Assembly (NCBI GenBank): GCA_030704615.1
Contig: CM060733.1
Span: 51,212,001 to 51,276,000 of the forward strand
Reading direction: 5' to 3'
Source of the DNA: Takakia lepidozioides
Taxonomy: Eukaryota > Streptophyta > Takakiopsida > Takakiales > Takakiaceae
DNA: 64,000 nucleotides
Made by a program: the position numbers and the translations under genes. The notes beneath the pieces were generated by a model. It searched no databases. It had not been told where the DNA came from and worked only from the letters and a program-made list of their open reading frames with translations. Of this stretch, positions 11,988-25,700 are shown piece by piece. The number at the start of each line of letters is the position of its first letter. Positions within the stretch are counted from its first letter, which is position 1.

Positions 11988-13277
11988 TCACAAGGCTTGG
12001 CTACCAAAATCATTGTTGAATTGCGTGTACCGTGCTTCTTGCAGATGCGCAGAAGGCCGGGTTGTCTTCAAGGCCACCATCAAATCGTCGTGTGTGACTG
12101 GCCCCATCTCTGGCAACTCTTCTTCCGAATTCTCATCTCTTGTTTCAAGAATAGCCATGACGCGCCTCAGAGGCCTCATGGCTGCCTCTTTGCACACAAT
12201 GCGAATGTCCGATCCGGAGTATCCTTCGGTGCCTTCCACCATTGCAGCATATGGCAGTTCAACTCCTCTTTGGGGGAGCAATTCTTGAAACATTGCACAT
12301 CGAGCTTCTGGCTCCGGTAAAGGGACTAGAATGCGCTTCTCAAGCCGGCGCAGCATGGCGCCGTCAAGCTGCCATGGTAAATTCGTAGCTGCCAGCACAA
12401 AGACAAGCTCGTTACTTCGCGTCAACCCATCCATCTGCACAAGGAGCTCCGTCTTGAGACGACGACTGGCCTCATGTTCGCTATGCCCTTCTCCTCGCTG
12501 ACTGATGAGAGCGTCAATCTCATCCAAAAAGATTGTGGAGGGAGCGCGATGCCTCGCTAGCTCAAATAACACTCTCACCAGCTTCTCAGAATCGCCACGC
12601 CATTTACTGACAATAGAAGATGCAGAGATGTTAAAGAAAGTGGTTTTGCATTCGGTCGCTACCGCCTTTGCCAACATGGTCTTGCCAGTTCCTGGTGGTC
12701 CAAAAAGCAAGATTCCCTTCCATGGTGACAGCAAGCCAGTGAAGTACTGTGGATACTTGATGGGCATCACCACGGCCTCCTTGAGAAGACGTTTCGCGTT
12801 CTCTAAGCCTTTAATACTACCCCATTGCACCTCTAGATTTCCTCGAACGATATCTCGCGTTACGCTCTCTGCCAACTCCCGCATCTCAACTGTCGTGAAA
12901 TCTGGAAGTGGCTTCATCGCCAACGGATCTGCTCGTGCTGCACCATTTTCTGCTGCCACTCCATTGCCCTGATTCAAAAACTTCTCATACGGAGCCATTC
13001 CCCGAGTGCTTGGTTTGCTGCCATGACCGCCATTACCCACACCCCCGTTCGTGTCAGACCTCGCCTTGGGACACATCCCGCTGTGACCCATACCTCTCCT
13101 CCCAGAAATCACAGTGAGAGACTCTGAATCTGAATCGTCCTTGGCACTCGTAAGATCGATGCTGCCAGCATTCAAGAGCTTCCTCCCAAACTTGGCATCA
13201 TAAGCTTGCTTGAAATCCTCAAAGAACCACCGTGTTTCTGCAGGCTTGCTGTCCAGCCAACTATTGCCATTGGACAT
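11988..13277 (-). CDS. Katanin p60 ATPase-like subunit A-like 2 (CCP1/KATNAL2 type), intronless
   Basis: The 429-residue product is a complete meiotic-clade AAA ATPase, a family whose members sever microtubules or remodel filaments. The N-terminal 130 residues are a low-complexity linker. The AAA core has Walker A GPPGTGKT (193-200), pore loop SKWRGDSEK (224-232), Walker B FLDEIDAL (250-257), sensor 1 AATN (296-299), the arginine-finger region LRRLEKR (309-315) and the GYSGSDI element (352-358). All key residues are present. The spacing around [12 protein letters not shown] matches katanin-like 2, known in Arabidopsis as CCP1 (conserved in ciliated species and land plants). The start is the first ATG of the open frame. 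The whole gene is one exon, although the Arabidopsis counterpart is, as I recall, split by introns. It converges on the LRRC9-like gene about 1.2 kb away. Confidence 0.93.
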   Translation of the reverse strand: MSNGNSWLDSKPAETRWFFEDFKQAYDAKFGRKLLNAGSIDLTSAKDDSDSESLTVISGRRGMGHSGMCPKARSDTNGGVGNGGHGSKPSTRGMAPYEKFLNQGNGVAAENGAARADPLAMKPLPDFTTVEMRELAESVTRDIVRGNLEVQWGSIKGLENAKRLLKEAVVMPIKYPQYFTGLLSPWKGILLFGPPGTGKTMLAKAVATECKTTFFNISASSIVSKWRGDSEKLVRVLFELARHRAPSTIFLDEIDALISQRGEGHSEHEASRRLKTELLVQMDGLTRSNELVFVLAATNLPWQLDGAMLRRLEKRILVPLPEPEARCAMFQELLPQRGVELPYAAMVEGTEGYSGSDIRIVCKEAAMRPLRRVMAILETRDENSEEELPEMGPVTHDDLMVALKTTRPSAHLQEARYTQFNNDFGSQAL

Positions 13278-13792
13278 GCTGCGATAGCAGCCAGCCCTAA
13301 GACCTTCACGGGACTAAATCGACAACCCACCTCCTCTTTTCCCAAAAACTACAGTGGGTCCAACCCGATGTGGACGTCCACAGGGCCAGCCCCAGGCCAG
13401 CAGCTCCTTCTGCCAGGAATCTCTCTATACAAGTGTGCTCCTTCACTGAAACTTTACCGATCTTCCTCTCTGAAGTGTTCCACCAGCACGTTCAGTCCTC
13501 TCTCTGTCTCTCTGATGTTGTAAAGCTCAGTTTTATCTCTTTTTAAACTTCATATGACATGTAAGTATGGGGTCTTCGCTGAACCCCACTCTCTTGCTCA
13601 ATACATCTCTGGGGTGCATCCACCATCACCGAGATGGAGAGAGCAAGTGCAAACTCACAGAAGCTACAAGGCATCACACCACCACAGGCCCAATGGTTGC
13701 TGTTTGGCAAAGCAGTGACTGGCAAGTAGGTATCATAACAGATTGCATATGTTTCTTTATTTTTCAAAAAGAAACTAGTGGTGCAGGCCCCC

Positions 13793-13995
13793 AATGGGTA
13801 GCTCAGTTGGACAGAGTACTGAGTGCCACAGAGGTGACTCTAGGTTCAAATCCTTCTGCCTTGGTGTTGTAGATTGGTATAATAATCTTCTCCCCCTTCC
13901 CTTGGGCGGTTGTCTGTGCCAGGTTAGTTAAAAATTGGACTATGTGGACACCTTTATTGGCTCTGTCCCTTAAGGGAAAGAGACTTTGCATCGTG
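13793..13995 (+). mobile_element. tRNA-derived SINE
   Basis: The head resembles a tRNA, with an A box (TAGCTCAGTTGGACAGAG, about 13799) and a B box (GGTTCAAATCC, 13843-13853). It does not fold as a functional tRNA because the acceptor stem is missing. The body (CCCTTCCCTTGGGCGGTTG, then TGGACACCTTTATTGGCTCTGTCCC) is shared with the copy at 34608-35045, which identifies a SINE family rather than a lone tRNA relic. Confidence 0.7.
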
Positions 13996-14800
13996 TTGAA
14001 GTCAATGGAGAAAATATGGTCAACTAACCTTACACCATGTCAAGACTGTTATTGGTCTAAATGATCAACTAACTTTACACTGTGTCAAGACTGCGATTGG
14101 CCTAAGGAAATCTTAAATCTTGATAATATGCCAAAAAAATTATTAGTTGAAAAGCTTTTTCAAGTGTAAGCTAAATATATACTATGTCAGTCGTATTCCC
14201 ATTTTTATTTCAACACAAAAATCATCCCCTTTCATTTAATCTCCCCTCTCTTTTGCTCCACTGGACAGAGCCTCTCGCGGTATACAGCTTGTTATGACAT
14301 CCAACATGTGGTTTGAACGTTTGGAACCCACTGAAGCAGTTGATTGGTATGCCCTTACTACCTACTGGGCTAAATGTTGGTTGTCTCCTCTCACTGGGCC
14401 CGATCTGTGAGGGGTGTTTCCTTCCAAAAGAAAAAGGGAGCGGAGGCAGATTTAGCTTCTGATTAATGCAGAGCCGGAAGTGGCAATGAGGCAACATGAG
14501 TGAGTCCTGGAATGGGAAAACTCAGTTGTCTGTTTGCTTCTGCAAACGTACCACTTTTGCAGTATTGAGCGGAGTGTGATGCAGAGCTGGGCTCTGGAGG
14601 AGCGTGTGATGCCATCCGACCAAGGCCAGGCCTCGTTGAGATCGTCGAAACCAGGGTCCACCAAACGTCCATGCACACACTTTGGCATCAACGTGGAAAT
14701 ACATTCTGAATAAATAAATAATGCAGCCTTGTACAATTGAACATAAATGAGAGGATAGAAAATGTGTTAAATAGCTAAATCAATGACGACTCATGCATCC

Positions 14801-14872
14801 GGAGGTATAGCTCAGTGGTAGAGCAATCGGCTGCAGTCCGATAGGTCACCGGTTCAACCCCGGTTGCCTCCT
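14801..14872 (+). tRNA. tRNA-Cys (anticodon GCA)
   Basis: A complete 72-nt cloverleaf without an intron: acceptor GGAGGTA pairs with TGCCTCC, D-arm GCTC/GAGC, anticodon stem ATCGG/CCGAT around loop CTGCAGT (anticodon GCA), T-arm ACCGG/CCGGT around TTCAACC, and discriminator T as usual for tRNA-Cys. The sequence is close to nuclear plant tRNA-Cys and unlike the plastid gene. The first T-run downstream is TTTT near 14911, which may serve as the Pol III terminator. Confidence 0.97.
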
Positions 14873-16745
14873 TCTCCTCTTGACCGATTGAGTGGGTCCA
14901 CTGGAGGAAAATACTTTTCTCATTTTTTGCAGATGGGTTTGTGTTTTAACATTAGTAGCCCAGAAGCTCGCCAGGAGCCTGAGTATAATTTAGACTTGTC
15001 CAGTCCTGGAGTCCTGTTTTGGTTGCCGGCATAGTACATAATCACATGTCCTATTGCCCCATTCTCTGCTCTGCTCCTTCTTTTGCAGCAAGGGCGACAA
15101 TCAATATTCCAGAGCTTAGCAGTGTTCTACACTTTTCCATCTCTTGCAGGCTGCAGGTAAGACCTTTCTTTGACAAAGGATTTAGGATCCAAGAGAAAAA
15201 CCTTCTCCCTTTTATCTTGCTGGTTGCCACTAAGTCCTTGGTAACACCACTTGCGAATTGACTAATCCTGGTATTCTGTTGGGAATTTTTAGCCTAGAAC
15301 AGAATGGGAAAATGGGTCAGGATTTTCCTAAGCTTAAGCCTAAAGCAGCTGCCCCATAGAGTCAGAGGAGTGGCCGACCTAAGTGGTTACAATCTTGTGG
15401 TACTTAAAAGGAATTGCAAGAACTGTAAGCATCCACATGTTGACGGACTGGAAATTTTGATGAAAGGATGGAAGAGAGCCTGTATTTGGCTAAACCAGTG
15501 ATTGGGGACAACTTATAGCATCTAAATTTCAGTCAAAGCCAGTTGACAGGAGCCTTTTGTGATTAGGCATAGGGAGGCTCTTTTTCCAACCAACAATAAC
15601 CTCTGAGTTAACAAGCCTGATATCAGTCTCAAATTACAGGATACAAAATGCACATAATGACCATATGAGTACCTTTAGATTGGTGAAAGGAACTGCCAGA
15701 CGCATTACTGACACGAGGACTTTGTATTTCCAATTAGCTAGCCACAAATACCACACAATACTCCATGGAAGATTTGAGTCAGACCTTTCGAAACAAGGAT
15801 TTCAGAAACCACGCGGAGTCTCTTGGTAAGAGGAGCAGCAACCATGTCAAAAGACAATATAAAGGTCATTGAAGACATAAACCATCATATCTTGTCATTC
15901 AATCTGTCAATTAACCACACTACCGTGACATAATCATGTAATCAAGTAATCTCGCTGCAGTATAACAACGCCAACATGGCCTGTGGTGTGGCGGTTACTA
16001 CCAGAAAAGGTAGCGGTGACCCCAAAATAGAGCTCACAAGGGCTTCCAAGTGGCCCCCAACACTTCATTCACTATACAAAACAGAGAAACTGAAGATGCC
16101 TGCCAAAACCAGCCAGGTCTTCCCCCCCAATGACTACCTACTGCCCTCTTCGGAGGGCTTAACCCGGACTGGAGGAGGTGCCTACTACACCACACATGAG
16201 CATTATAAAAGTGGGGAGGCAGGCGGAGGATGTCTTGCTCAATCAATGTAACAGTTTTTGAATCACACTCCAAGCAATCTCATAGATATCGACCAGGTAG
16301 CTTAGCTGTGTTGAAAAAGCCCAACACAGTGAAATGGTGCACAGTTCTGACCACGCACACTAATAGGCATCCTACTGGTTATAGGATATCCAAGACTATC
16401 TCTCCCCACATTACTGAAGGTACAGCAAGTAGGCAAGCAGCTGAGACAGGGAGCATCGCAGTTCCCGCACTGAAGAAACCTTGCAGGTTTCAGTAAGAGC
16501 TTCCACAAACCCGTCCAGGCACTTGTCGGAGGGTGGGGGGGTGGATAGAATTAGATCTTGGGCTTTTTCCAGGTATCTGGATCGTGATGAAAGTAGATCA
16601 AGAACACAATCACCGTTTCTTCAGTATAGCAAGCCCATCACAGGCATGACAGTGGAACTGCAGCTATACGCCTGGACTTGACATATTACTTCAGCAGAGT
16701 TTTCATCTGTCCTTAGAAATTGAAGTAAAGAGATTCCTATCCCAG
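14873..16745. other. Intergenic, no gene seen
   Basis: There is only short open frames with no family resemblance and no compatible splice chain. The left end is the tRNA-Cys trailer and the right end is the 3' flank of the RLT gene. Confidence 0.6.
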
Positions 16746-19700
16746 TCACTCCTCATCACTGTACTTGGGCGAGTAGACCTGCAAGTCTTCAGCCTCCTCC
16801 AATTCTTCCTCCTCTTCTGAGTTTATGTCACCTGCTTCTTCTCCTTCTTCGTCCTCTCTGTCAGGGCTAGCAAAGCGACTCGACTGCATTCTCACACCTC
16901 CATAGTCAGGGTCATCCCTGTCAAAGCTGTCATCATCATCCTGGCCTTCATCTTCTTCCTCCTCACCCTCTGCCTGTTCCTCTTCTTCCTCTTCCTCTCC
17001 CTCAACCATCTCTGATCCATTCTCTTCGTCCCCTTCGTCATCATCAATCTCTTGGTTGTCAACATCATACTGGTCTCCATCCTCATAGCCTTCTTCAGGT
17101 GCCTCCCATTCACCTCCAGCTTGTGAGCCACCTCCATTGCTCTCTTCTTCTTCTTCCTCATCTTCTCCTTGTTCCTGCTCAACCAAACCAGCATCTGCAA
17201 CTAGCTTCATCTTCTTGGTAAGCTTCCTGGCAGACGGCACTGTCAACTCGTTTGGATTCCTTTGTTTCTGCCTTTCAGGTCTCTGCGTGCCAGTCTGACT
17301 ACGACGGCCACTCGTGCGTGCACCTGCGCGACTCCGCCCACGCTTGGTTGACCTTCCACGAGCACGGCTGGCACCCCTTGCACTCCGTCCTTTCCCAGCA
17401 CCGCCCCAAACTTGCTTTGCATCACCTGTAGTGGCCTCCACTGAACCATCTTGAAATTGCAACTTCCGTTTTGAGCCTCTTCCAAGCCCACTATTTCTAG
17501 CTTTCGACTTTGATCCACCTACTACAGTAATGCTTCTGCGTCGACCCCCTCCTTGTCCTCCTCGTCCTCCACGTCCCCTCCCTCCCTGTGTGCGGGACCG
17601 GCCCCGCCCCCTTCCACTGGCACTTGTGTCCAGCATGTCTCCAGGCCGATCCTCTTCAGGATCGCATGGCAGTCCCTCTGGCGTGAATCTGAATGTTGAA
17701 GACAAACCTATCTTTGTCTGCAGAGCCTGTTGTTGATTGAGCAAACAAATGCAAGAGTTAAACAGCCAGCTTAACCTTCCATGCAAAATACTTCCCGCTA
17801 TATCTGTCATCAGGCCAACACCATTGAGAGTCTCCTATTTTGCTGGACGATCGTCAAGTACAGACAATATAAACACGCAAACTTACAGCAAAAGACACCA
17901 CAACAAGATCAACACAATGCAGCAGTGGTTACCGGAGATTTACATTCATTTGGTTGTTTTCATCATCTTTCTCCTGTTTCTCGCGGCGCTGTTTGTCTTC
18001 CTTGTTATACGCCAGAGCACCATCCAACAAACTTGCTCGCAATGCCACAGCTGCTGTGGTTGGTGGCACCCAGTGGGGCACTAGGGCCTGGCCTGTTCCT
18101 TGGTTCTCTGAGAAGCTGCCAGCCACTGTGCCCAAACTCTCCAAAAGCTCTTCTGTTGTCTCATAAGTTGAAGCCAACCAGTCTCGCTCAATCATGCTTT
18201 CAAGTGCTGTAAGTGCCTGAGAGACCCACAAACCAGGGGTTGTCAACATTCAGTAATATCCTTAAGGAATGCTAAAGTACCATGAAATAGTTCCACAAGT
18301 TTCACCAAAAAAGGTGATATTCCAAAAAAGAAAGGAGGCCTTACAACACTTCCATTGAAAAGAAAACAAATCCATGGTGCTAGCTCTCCAGTTTACAAGG
18401 GGATAGAAGCACAAAATTGGCTGAAAACAGTTTCATATGCCCCCTGGTATTCATGTACTGACCTCTTTATTGGGGATAACAAAGAGAAGAATCAAGTACC
18501 TGGAGAACCTCACTAGGCCCAGAAGCAGATTTCAAAGCAGCAGCCCAGCTTCTGCATTGTTGCTCGGTCCATTTCACCTTCAGTGCCTCAGCAGGGATAG
18601 CCAGCTGCATACCACATAGCACTACTTAAAAGGTATACAGGATTGCAAAATACAGTCCTTCATTGACTCTTTCGGCTGCAATCAGAAGAGAGTTCCTATA
18701 GATAATTCAGCATAGGCCTTTGTGGGAACTGCGTTGAGATAACAAAACCAGCATGTATATCTGTACGACAGCTTCAATACCAAACCTCATGTCATATAGT
18801 GATGTGTCAAAAGCACCCACAACCTCTGAACAGAAAAAAACCAAGTTGCTGGTCGACCCACCTCCATTGCCAAAAGATAAGCTTTCAACAGCTGCAGCCT
18901 GGATGGCATAGCAGCACTGAGCACCCAGGACTTCCAGCTTGGATCACCCCTCTGAAATTTGTCCTCACATTCCCGAGTGTGCTCCAAAAACTTGCTGTGA
19001 GGTTTTTGGGAATCAAAGGTCGCATGACAACAATAGCAGTGCTTGTCCTTAGGCCAGTACAACTCGTGGCACACATCACATAACAACAAAAGATTGGTGT
19101 CCCTCTTGTTCCCTGACTTCGCAGCTCGTAGGGCAGAGCCACCCGTAAAGCACTCGGTCCAAAGCCATCTCTCCATTTCCCTGTACCGCTCTAGCGCCCG
19201 CCTCTTTTCACTGCCAGTTCTTCCCAGCTCAACAGGTAGAGCCCCAAATATTTCTGGTGTATCAAATCCTGGGCCTATAACACTGCTCGCCGGACTCCCC
19301 TCCAATGCTGCATCCCATAGTTCAAGACACATTCAGTTACGGCCTACAAATTTGTATGAATGGTCATGTATGAATCAAAAGTACCTTCTGAATTATGGTG
19401 AGCACACCAACCTCTATTGCTTACATAAAGCAGGAATTATGCAGCACATAAATTCCCTTTCCGCTCACTCTCTCTGGAGCCCACTAGCAGACAGTCAGAG
19501 GCCATTTCCATCAGGTAATATTGATACCTCTCAAGGAAAGCCCTCTCTCCAAAGATTGGATGTCCAAAGAGTGTGCTTCTGTGTTTGTAAGCCTTAGCAG
19601 CTGTTGTCCACCACCTGATACCTTCTTGCTCATCACCTGCCGCAGAGTGCCTTCTAGCCTGTGAAGGACAGCATAGAGAGCTGCCTCTCTGGCCCCCCTT

Positions 19701-22700
19701 GTGTCCAATGACACCATCAATGCATCTAAGGCCTGCCGGTTACACATAATTTGCACTTAGTTATGGTCAGGACTGCAGCACTGATGAAGAAATCCAGGAT
19801 ATAAAGAGCCGGCAACACAAGGACATGGTGAGCACAATATCACACAGCTGTGGGGGTAAGAGAGAAAGAGAGAGCATATAGCAAAGAGGCCAAGCAAATA
19901 CTTGAAACATTACCTCTTCAGTATCAATAACCTCCCAATGTCCATCATAATATGATTCAAAAAAGACTCGCCCAGCCCCTGGATCCTGCCCACCATTACC
20001 AGTCACAAACTGCCAATAGCGATTGTGCCTTCTGTCACAGCCCAGGGGGAGTGATCGAAACACATAAAGTTCCTCAGCCCGAAGCCCAATGTTTGCCTTT
20101 GCTTGTGCACGTGATTTCTCAGTTAAGTGACCGCCAATCACTGGGGCTAGAGCAAAATTTGCATCTTGAACCAATAGCCCGTTTGGCATCTCCGGAATAT
20201 TTTTTTCATTCCCTGCTGAAGAATCTACCAGTGGACTAGCTTGGTTCTGCGCATCAATCAAACCTTCCCGCTTTGGTTCCACACAGGACAACCCGCCCAC
20301 CACCATGTCTGCTGGAAACTCAGGGCTCTCTCCATCAGGCTTCGGAGCACCAGCAAGAAAATTTGATCTCGAAAGTTGCTCTTCTTTGTAGCGGCGCTTT
20401 TCCAGCTGCATTTCTGCCCACATTTGGCGCTTCAGTGCTGTTGCTGCTTCCAACCGCTCCTGCAGTACAGGGAGGACATAATCTGAGGAATAGAAGATCA
20501 TGATGAGCATAATAGAGGAGCACAAATAGTCAACCAAGACAATCACATGAACACAACGGAACAACAGGCCAAGATATCAAAAAGGAAATCAAAGCCGGAA
20601 AAATAGCAGATCTCTCTGTTTAACTGTTAAATCGTTCAATCATATCTACAGTGATGAGACATGCAGATTGATCTGAATGGTCCCTTTCCCATATACATCC
20701 AAGCAATCCTCACCTCAAGAGCAACACGAATAGCGTTGCCTTGGTTGACAGTCGTGACAAGTGCCACCAGTGCATTCAGGCGTTCTTCCACACTTAAGTC
20801 TGCATACTCTCCTTCCATGAGCCCTTGCACCCATAGCTCTCCAACCTGTCAAACAGCAGTTTGCAGCACAAAAAGCAATCATGAACAATGCCAGTATATC
20901 ACAACCAACCTCCTTGCCTACTGATTCTTGTTTGCAATAGAGCAAGCAACACAAAGTCAGTCAGGCCATCTCTTGGTGCAGTGTTGAATTCCCTCAAATT
21001 TAGAGAGCAGCATGTGTGAGGAGTTCAAATGAAGACATCCTAGCCTCTGAGGTAAAATTCTGCTCACCTGGCTCTCATCAATCTCAGTCTCCTCCTCAGG
21101 GTGCACCCCTGGCTTCTGGCACCCCTCAAATTGCAGCCCCTCCTCCCTCCCTTCTGCCTCCTCTTGCTTTAGCATGTCATGTGCTCCTTCGATCATTACT
21201 CTTCCACTATCATCTGCGTCTGGGGACTCAGAACCTCTTATCCCTCTGTCTTGTGTCACCAGAGGTTTACCTTTATCTGGACTTCCCACAGCCTCAACAG
21301 CATTGCTTTCTTCAATCTGAAAATTCTTCCCAGAGCTCACAGGCACCTCCACTTCCTCCACGTCCTGGCCATAGTACATGAAATACAAACCCCACAAACA
21401 ACCATGCTTATAAAGCTGACTAAACAATGCCACTACTGCCCCGTTCCACACCATTGCCCTCTCAAGCTAAACAGGATGTCATAAAGAAACGTGAGAAAGG
21501 AAAAAAATCTCCCTTATCTACACATCATGAATAGTGGACATTAAAATCTTCCACAGACAATCATACACTTTGGCCCTCCAAGAGCAATAACCTGCACAAC
21601 TGTCGTGTCAATGACATAGTGTTTGAGAAAGAGTGCCATAAACTTACACAATTGAATTATCCATTTTCTTTTCCCTCTGTCTGCACTCACCTCTACATCT
21701 TCACCATCCTGGCCTTCAGATTCGTACTCGTCTCTCTCTGCATCATCAACTTCCTTCTCGACTTCTTCTCCATCTAGTAACCCACTTCGAAAAAGCCGGA
21801 TTTTCTCCCGTGCAGCATGCAGGACTTCAGCAGCATCTTCCAGGTCCTTGCGGAATGCTGGTCGCACACAGTAGGTTGAGGGCGCAACTCTCTCAAAAAG
21901 GTTGGTGTCACGGGATAAGGCTGCTGCAATTGATGCTTCTGGAGTCCTACTAGTACTGAGATCCCGCAATCCTGTGCTCTGTTGAACCAGCCACAACATA
22001 AGATGATTAAAATAACTGTCAGAGTTATCAAAAAGCAACGAAAACAAAATCTGAGACAAAGTCAAGACATGTACAATAATAGAATCATCAACAGAGCATC
22101 CTTCAATCCAAACTTATGGCACTCTGCGTGTAATCTCTCACCAGCGTACAGATGTATGGAGTTACAGGTCCTGTCAACAAATCATAAGCAACGAATACCT
22201 GAATTCGATCAGCCACGTCGAGAATGTTCAGGCCTTTGGCCCCTTCCAAGGTCAGCACATGAAAAGCAGCATACTTGACGGTGCCTGGTGTGAGACGATA
22301 CTGAGACCCCCGGCGTAGATGACCAAACCCTTTCCCTTGCATTAACACCACTGCATTGACTGCTGCTGCTCCTGACCGAAGAATGGAAACAGCATCTTCA
22401 CGTTCCTCCCTCTGCTCACGAAACCAAATACTGACATTATTAAAGTAAGAGAAACAAACTCAAGCCCAACCGTTGGCTTGTAAAGAACCTCAAAGATACG
22501 ACTGATCAGAATTAAACCAAAATCGCCAGTAGATTAAGTTCACAAACAGAGAACATCAGTGCCTGTGAAAATACCTCCACATCAGTTCTGGGGTGATCCC
22601 TCATAATTTTCCGCTTTTTCCACTTGGGTCCAAAACCTGCTGCTAGTGCAAACTGCCGGAAAACTTCTGGCCATGTCAAAGGATTCACATGCTTGCCCCA

Positions 22701-25700
22701 CTCTCGTACATCAAAGCCCCATCCGTAAGCCTGGCATATTGCAAGGAAAAATTGTTGAATGTGTTCAATGATGTGGTACGTTACAGTACAACAGTTACTA
22801 TTTGAGACAAGACTCGAGAGTAATAACTGCAGGAGGGTCCAATCTGTACAGATTGTTCTAGGCAAATCAGCTTAACACTATTACAGTATCAGCGGAAGTA
22901 TAGGTCCATCATCAGATGTGCAGAAACTGAAAGAACGTGTTGCAATATACATACGACAGATGGGAGGCCCAAGGGTCATGTTTTCACAAGTAAATCCCTC
23001 TTCTAACATCTAGTCCAAGTGCAAACCTGCAGTCAACTCACCTGTGCATGATTAGTGGTGAAAAGTGTAACACATACCCCTGCCAAGTCCATATGTGAAG
23101 AACTCAATCAAACTTTCAATAAAAGGATCCAAACTTCCTACTTACAGCTTCAACAAGCTGCGGGTGTCCTCCTGACGCTATGGCTATGGCATCCCTGCTG
23201 CCTGCTGTCCCAAAAGCAACCGCCTGGGCAGCATCCTCAATATCCTTCACCATTATCTTCAGAAGTGCCACATGTATCTCACTCAACAACCTCGGATCCT
23301 ACAAAAATAGCACCATGACAAAACCAACACACCCCTTATTCGAGGAACCAAAAACTGGTTTTCTGCACTTTGAGCATATAGTGTCAGTTTAGTGGCACAA
23401 TCCTCATTCAACCTATTCCTAGGGCTGTACCTTGAGAATATGTTCAAAAACTAAAACTTTCCATCACTTCAGGAGAATACAACTGAAGTTGAAAGCTAGA
23501 GGTTGTCATGTGGAGACGTTAATACACCACACCAACAAAGAATTCTGGAAACTGGAATCTCACTATTCCATACAGTAAGTTCTCAACAGCGCTGGTGAAA
23601 AGACAGCATTTTGAGCCCATAAGATGAAATCCAGCCACTTGTTAGTGGAATACCCAAAGTCGCATAATTTTTAGGCAACAAGATTTCCTTTTGAGGGCAG
23701 CACACATACATAATCATGAAATGCCTGTACAAGTTCATCGAGTGTGAATGGCCACAGGCCAACGACATCTGCAAAGGTTGTCAGGAACCTCCACACCTGC
23801 CGCCCAATGGCCCCAACAGGTTAAAAGTGACTCTAATCCCTAAAGACAGACAAAAAGGACTTAGGTTTATTTATGCCAGTGGATGGTGACACAAAAAAGG
23901 CCTGTAAGACTTCACCCGGGTCCCAGGATGTAAGAATTTTCAACACAGCAGACAAAGCTGAAAGTGAGAAGACAAATGCAGATGGAAGACGAAAGGACGG
24001 ATACAGGCCACAGTGAAAACCCGGAAGGTATTCTTCCCCTGACACAACATGGAGATGAATGACCTCAATTCCCAACAATTATCATGTCCTAGCTCAAAAT
24101 CAAAAATATAGTAGAATGGAAGGTTACATTTTTCTTACCATCGCCAAGTTTCCCACATTCTGATCAGAGTCTGTCCATGGGGGGACAGAGAGAGGAGCCT
24201 TCATCCGCACAGAAGCCGGTGGGAAGGATTTCAGCATGACTGCACTCACAAAGGAGAGGGTTAAGGTCTTTGCTCTATGCACACACCAAATCTGAATAAA
24301 AACAAGTCAGTCCTCTCTATTGTAGTCTTGCTCTGTGTACCCGACTGCAAATTCATACAACAGAAAAGGGCTTGCAAGGCATGCATCTGCAGACGTCCGC
24401 CATCCAAGACAAAGATGATGCAACATGCAATCGACTTTCCAACAGTCCATGTACAGACATTCATACATACAATTTGTACACCCATAGCGATATGTGTCTA
24501 TAGAAAAGTAATCCACTCTGCCACCATAGCACCACAGAATTCCGAGCGGAAAGTTGGAAATCTGGACTGGAAATTCACCCAATATAAGGACACACCTTGG
24601 GAAGCATCGAAGGTAGGCATGCCGGCGCTATCCAAGAAACCCATAGAAGAGGGACCAAGGCCTTGGGCAGATGCAGCGGCCATAGCTTCCATAAGCTCTA
24701 GCTGGTCATCGTCCATGAGATCAGTCATTTCCTTTGCTAACCTCTTTAGCATCGCCCTCTCATTTGCAGCCTTGAGTTTGGCAGCCTCTTTCTCTTTGCG
24801 TAGTTCCTCCTTGCGTCGCAGCTTTTCAATCTACAGCCAACAAGCAATGATGTCCACATTACCTAAGAATCCATATGCAGCTGACTGAAGGTAACTGCAT
24901 TGCAATGAAAATCTGAAATTCAAACCTTTTCCAAGAGATCACTATTAATAGTTCAAGTATGGAGAGGCTTAGAGATTGCTATCCACTTCCTGTCACTTAT
25001 ACTGTTAACATCTTTCATAGCATATTAAAGTGTCCCATACCTTTCCACAGAGAGTATCTTCCCCTATACAACGTGCCACTAGAAGCTTAAAGCCTTGACC
25101 CAAGCACTATAAATAGAACATAGACCTACTCGTTTGGTCTCCTTTAGAAGCAATTTCTCTTGGCGCTCAATCTCTCGCTTGTGTTCCCGCTGAATTCGTT
25201 CCTCCTCCTTGGTTCTTTCCCGAAGAACCTTTTCCTCTTCTCTCCTCCTCTCCCGATCTATCTTTTCTTGCTCCTTGCGGAGCTGTTCATCCTTCTGTAC
25301 AGGGAAGCTTATGAATTCAGGTTTCAGTGTCTCAAACTCTCATATCTCATGTTACATAATGTTCACAACAGCAACGGAGTCTAGACATGCACACCCATAC
25401 CACTGCCAAAACAGCACCAAGACTTCTGTTTGCTTGGTGAGTAAGCAGGTGTTAACCTTTCACTGCAATAATGTAACTTTGGCATCCGTAGGACATAAGT
25501 AAACCACTATTCACGCTACCTCCCAAGTAAATATCAAACTAATCTCCTTCAGTTGGCCATATAATTAGACATATAACCAAAGGAAAGCATGAAACACCTA
25601 TAGAAACCTGCAAGTCAAACCACATATTCCTACTGACCTTCCGCCGTAGAAGCTCCTGCTTTTCAAGTTCTTTTCGTATCCGTTTTTCATGGGCCTCCAA

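Noticed and set aside
11890..12972. Plus-strand open frames of 132 and 155 codons opposite the katanin-like gene
   Set aside because: They are shadows of a strongly conserved AAA gene on the minus strand and resemble no family.
17530..17736. Proline-rich plus-strand frame
   Set aside because: It is the antisense of the RG-rich tail of RLT.
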